DNA of 13,158 nucleotides from a bacterium (GTDB taxonomy: Bacteria; Tectomicrobia; Entotheonellia; Entotheonellales; Entotheonellaceae). The notes below the pieces were generated by a model, which saw only the letters and a list, made by a program, of their open reading frames with translations, ran no database searches and was not told the origin of the DNA. Position numbers and translations under genes: made by a program. Positions 12,828 through 13,158 of the stretch are shown piece after piece. How positions within the stretch are numbered: position 1 is the first letter of the stretch; every line of letters starts with the position of its first letter. The stretch is taken from contig JAPULM010000570.1 of the NCBI GenBank assembly GCA_027294925.1, positions 1 through 13,158 on the forward strand, written 5' to 3'.

Positions 12828-13158
12828 TCACTCTTTATGCATACAGGCCTGCACGCCAATGATCTTGTCCCAGTCGGTCGAGTGCTGGTAGGTGTACGCT
12901 GCCCTCATTAGCAGCGGGTCCTCGAAGAAGCGCCCGACGAGCTGCATGCTGACGGGCAGACCGGCCGACGACTTGCCCACCGGAAGGGCAAGCGCCGGGT
13001 GGCCCGTGTAGTTGAAGGGCATGGTGTTGCGCGAGCCGCTCCGGTTCAGCCTCGTGAGGTTGTCCTCGATGGCCTCGAGGTAGCTCCCCGGTGTGTGGTT
13101 CTCGGGCGCCGTCATGAGACAGGTGGGCAGCACGAGCACGTCGACGTTAGCCAAGGCG
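12828..13158 (-). CDS. Amidase signature-family protein, C-terminal part
   Basis: About 109 C-terminal residues are in the window; the gene continues beyond the right edge in frame. The segment begins ALANVDVLVLPTC, the usual 'D-V-L-V-x-P-T' strand of amidase signature enzymes, and continues with FNYTGHPALALPVG and GLPVSMQLVGRFFEDPLLMRAA, the conserved end of this family (GatA, fatty acid and aryl amidases). The Ser-Ser-Lys catalytic triad and Gly/Ser-rich signature lie in the missing part. The codon often read as the first Met (13152-13154) is TTG in the middle of the domain and is not the start. These enzymes hydrolyse C-N amide bonds; the substrate cannot be told. The short tail after the last helix (GVQACMHKE) is unremarkable. 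Confidence 0.85.
   Translation of the reverse strand, partial: ALANVDVLVLPTCLMTAPENHTPGSYLEAIEDNLTRLNRSGSRNTMPFNYTGHPALALPVGKSSAGLPVSMQLVGRFFEDPLLMRAAYTYQHSTDWDKIIGVQACMHKE

Overview
The window is a GC-rich bacterial chromosomal segment of which roughly two thirds is coding, almost all of it on the minus strand. Gene content (paired acyl-CoA dehydrogenases, amidase, PLP aminotransferase, M24 hydrolase plus FAD amine oxidase, ECF sigma with zinc-finger anti-sigma) suggests a free-living or host-associated uncultured Gram-negative heterotroph of a proteobacteria-like or Tectomicrobia-like type. No ribosomal or phylogenetic marker is present, so the lineage is a guess.

Layout. (a) 1-433: the N-terminal stump of an AAA ATPase gene, with small hairpins beyond its breakpoint. 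(b) 595-3140: a two-gene operon of a creatinase/ectoine-hydrolase-like M24 protein and a DAO-family FAD oxidoreductase. (c) 3153-3908: an ABC-transporter ATPase remnant ending beside an array of palindromic, roughly 20-bp-spaced repeats that looks like a transposon end, then non-coding DNA. (d) 3909-6571: an envelope-stress or metal-type block holding an ECF sigma/anti-sigma pair, a possible group II intron relic, a surface-antigen C-terminal fragment, a secreted cupredoxin-like gene with one in-frame amber codon, a frameshifted and truncated second ECF sigma gene, and a His/Arg-rich secreted protein. (e) 6850-7575 (+): a DUF2442-like plus HTH gene interrupted by a single TGA. (f) 7723-10050: two adjacent acyl-CoA dehydrogenase genes that look like alpha and beta subunits of a heteromeric enzyme, behind a good sigma70-type promoter with a palindrome in its spacer. 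(g) 10233-11987: a SET-domain lysine methyltransferase and a class I/II aminotransferase. (h) 12261-12551 (+): a two-helix membrane protein gene interrupted by one TAA. (i) 12828-end: C-terminal part of an amidase.

The coherent metabolic parts are the amine/amidino catabolic pair (b), the acyl-CoA oxidation pair (f) and the aminotransferase; they fit amino-acid-like or acyl-CoA substrate catabolism, though the substrates cannot be read from sequence. The striking feature is decay: at least seven broken genes, three of them carrying exactly one in-frame stop that a C-to-T change could explain, while the metabolic genes beside them are intact. I did not find a clear novel defence or mobile system. 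The best leads are the heteromeric dehydrogenase with its operator-like promoter, the transposon-end-like array, and the stop-interrupted genes.
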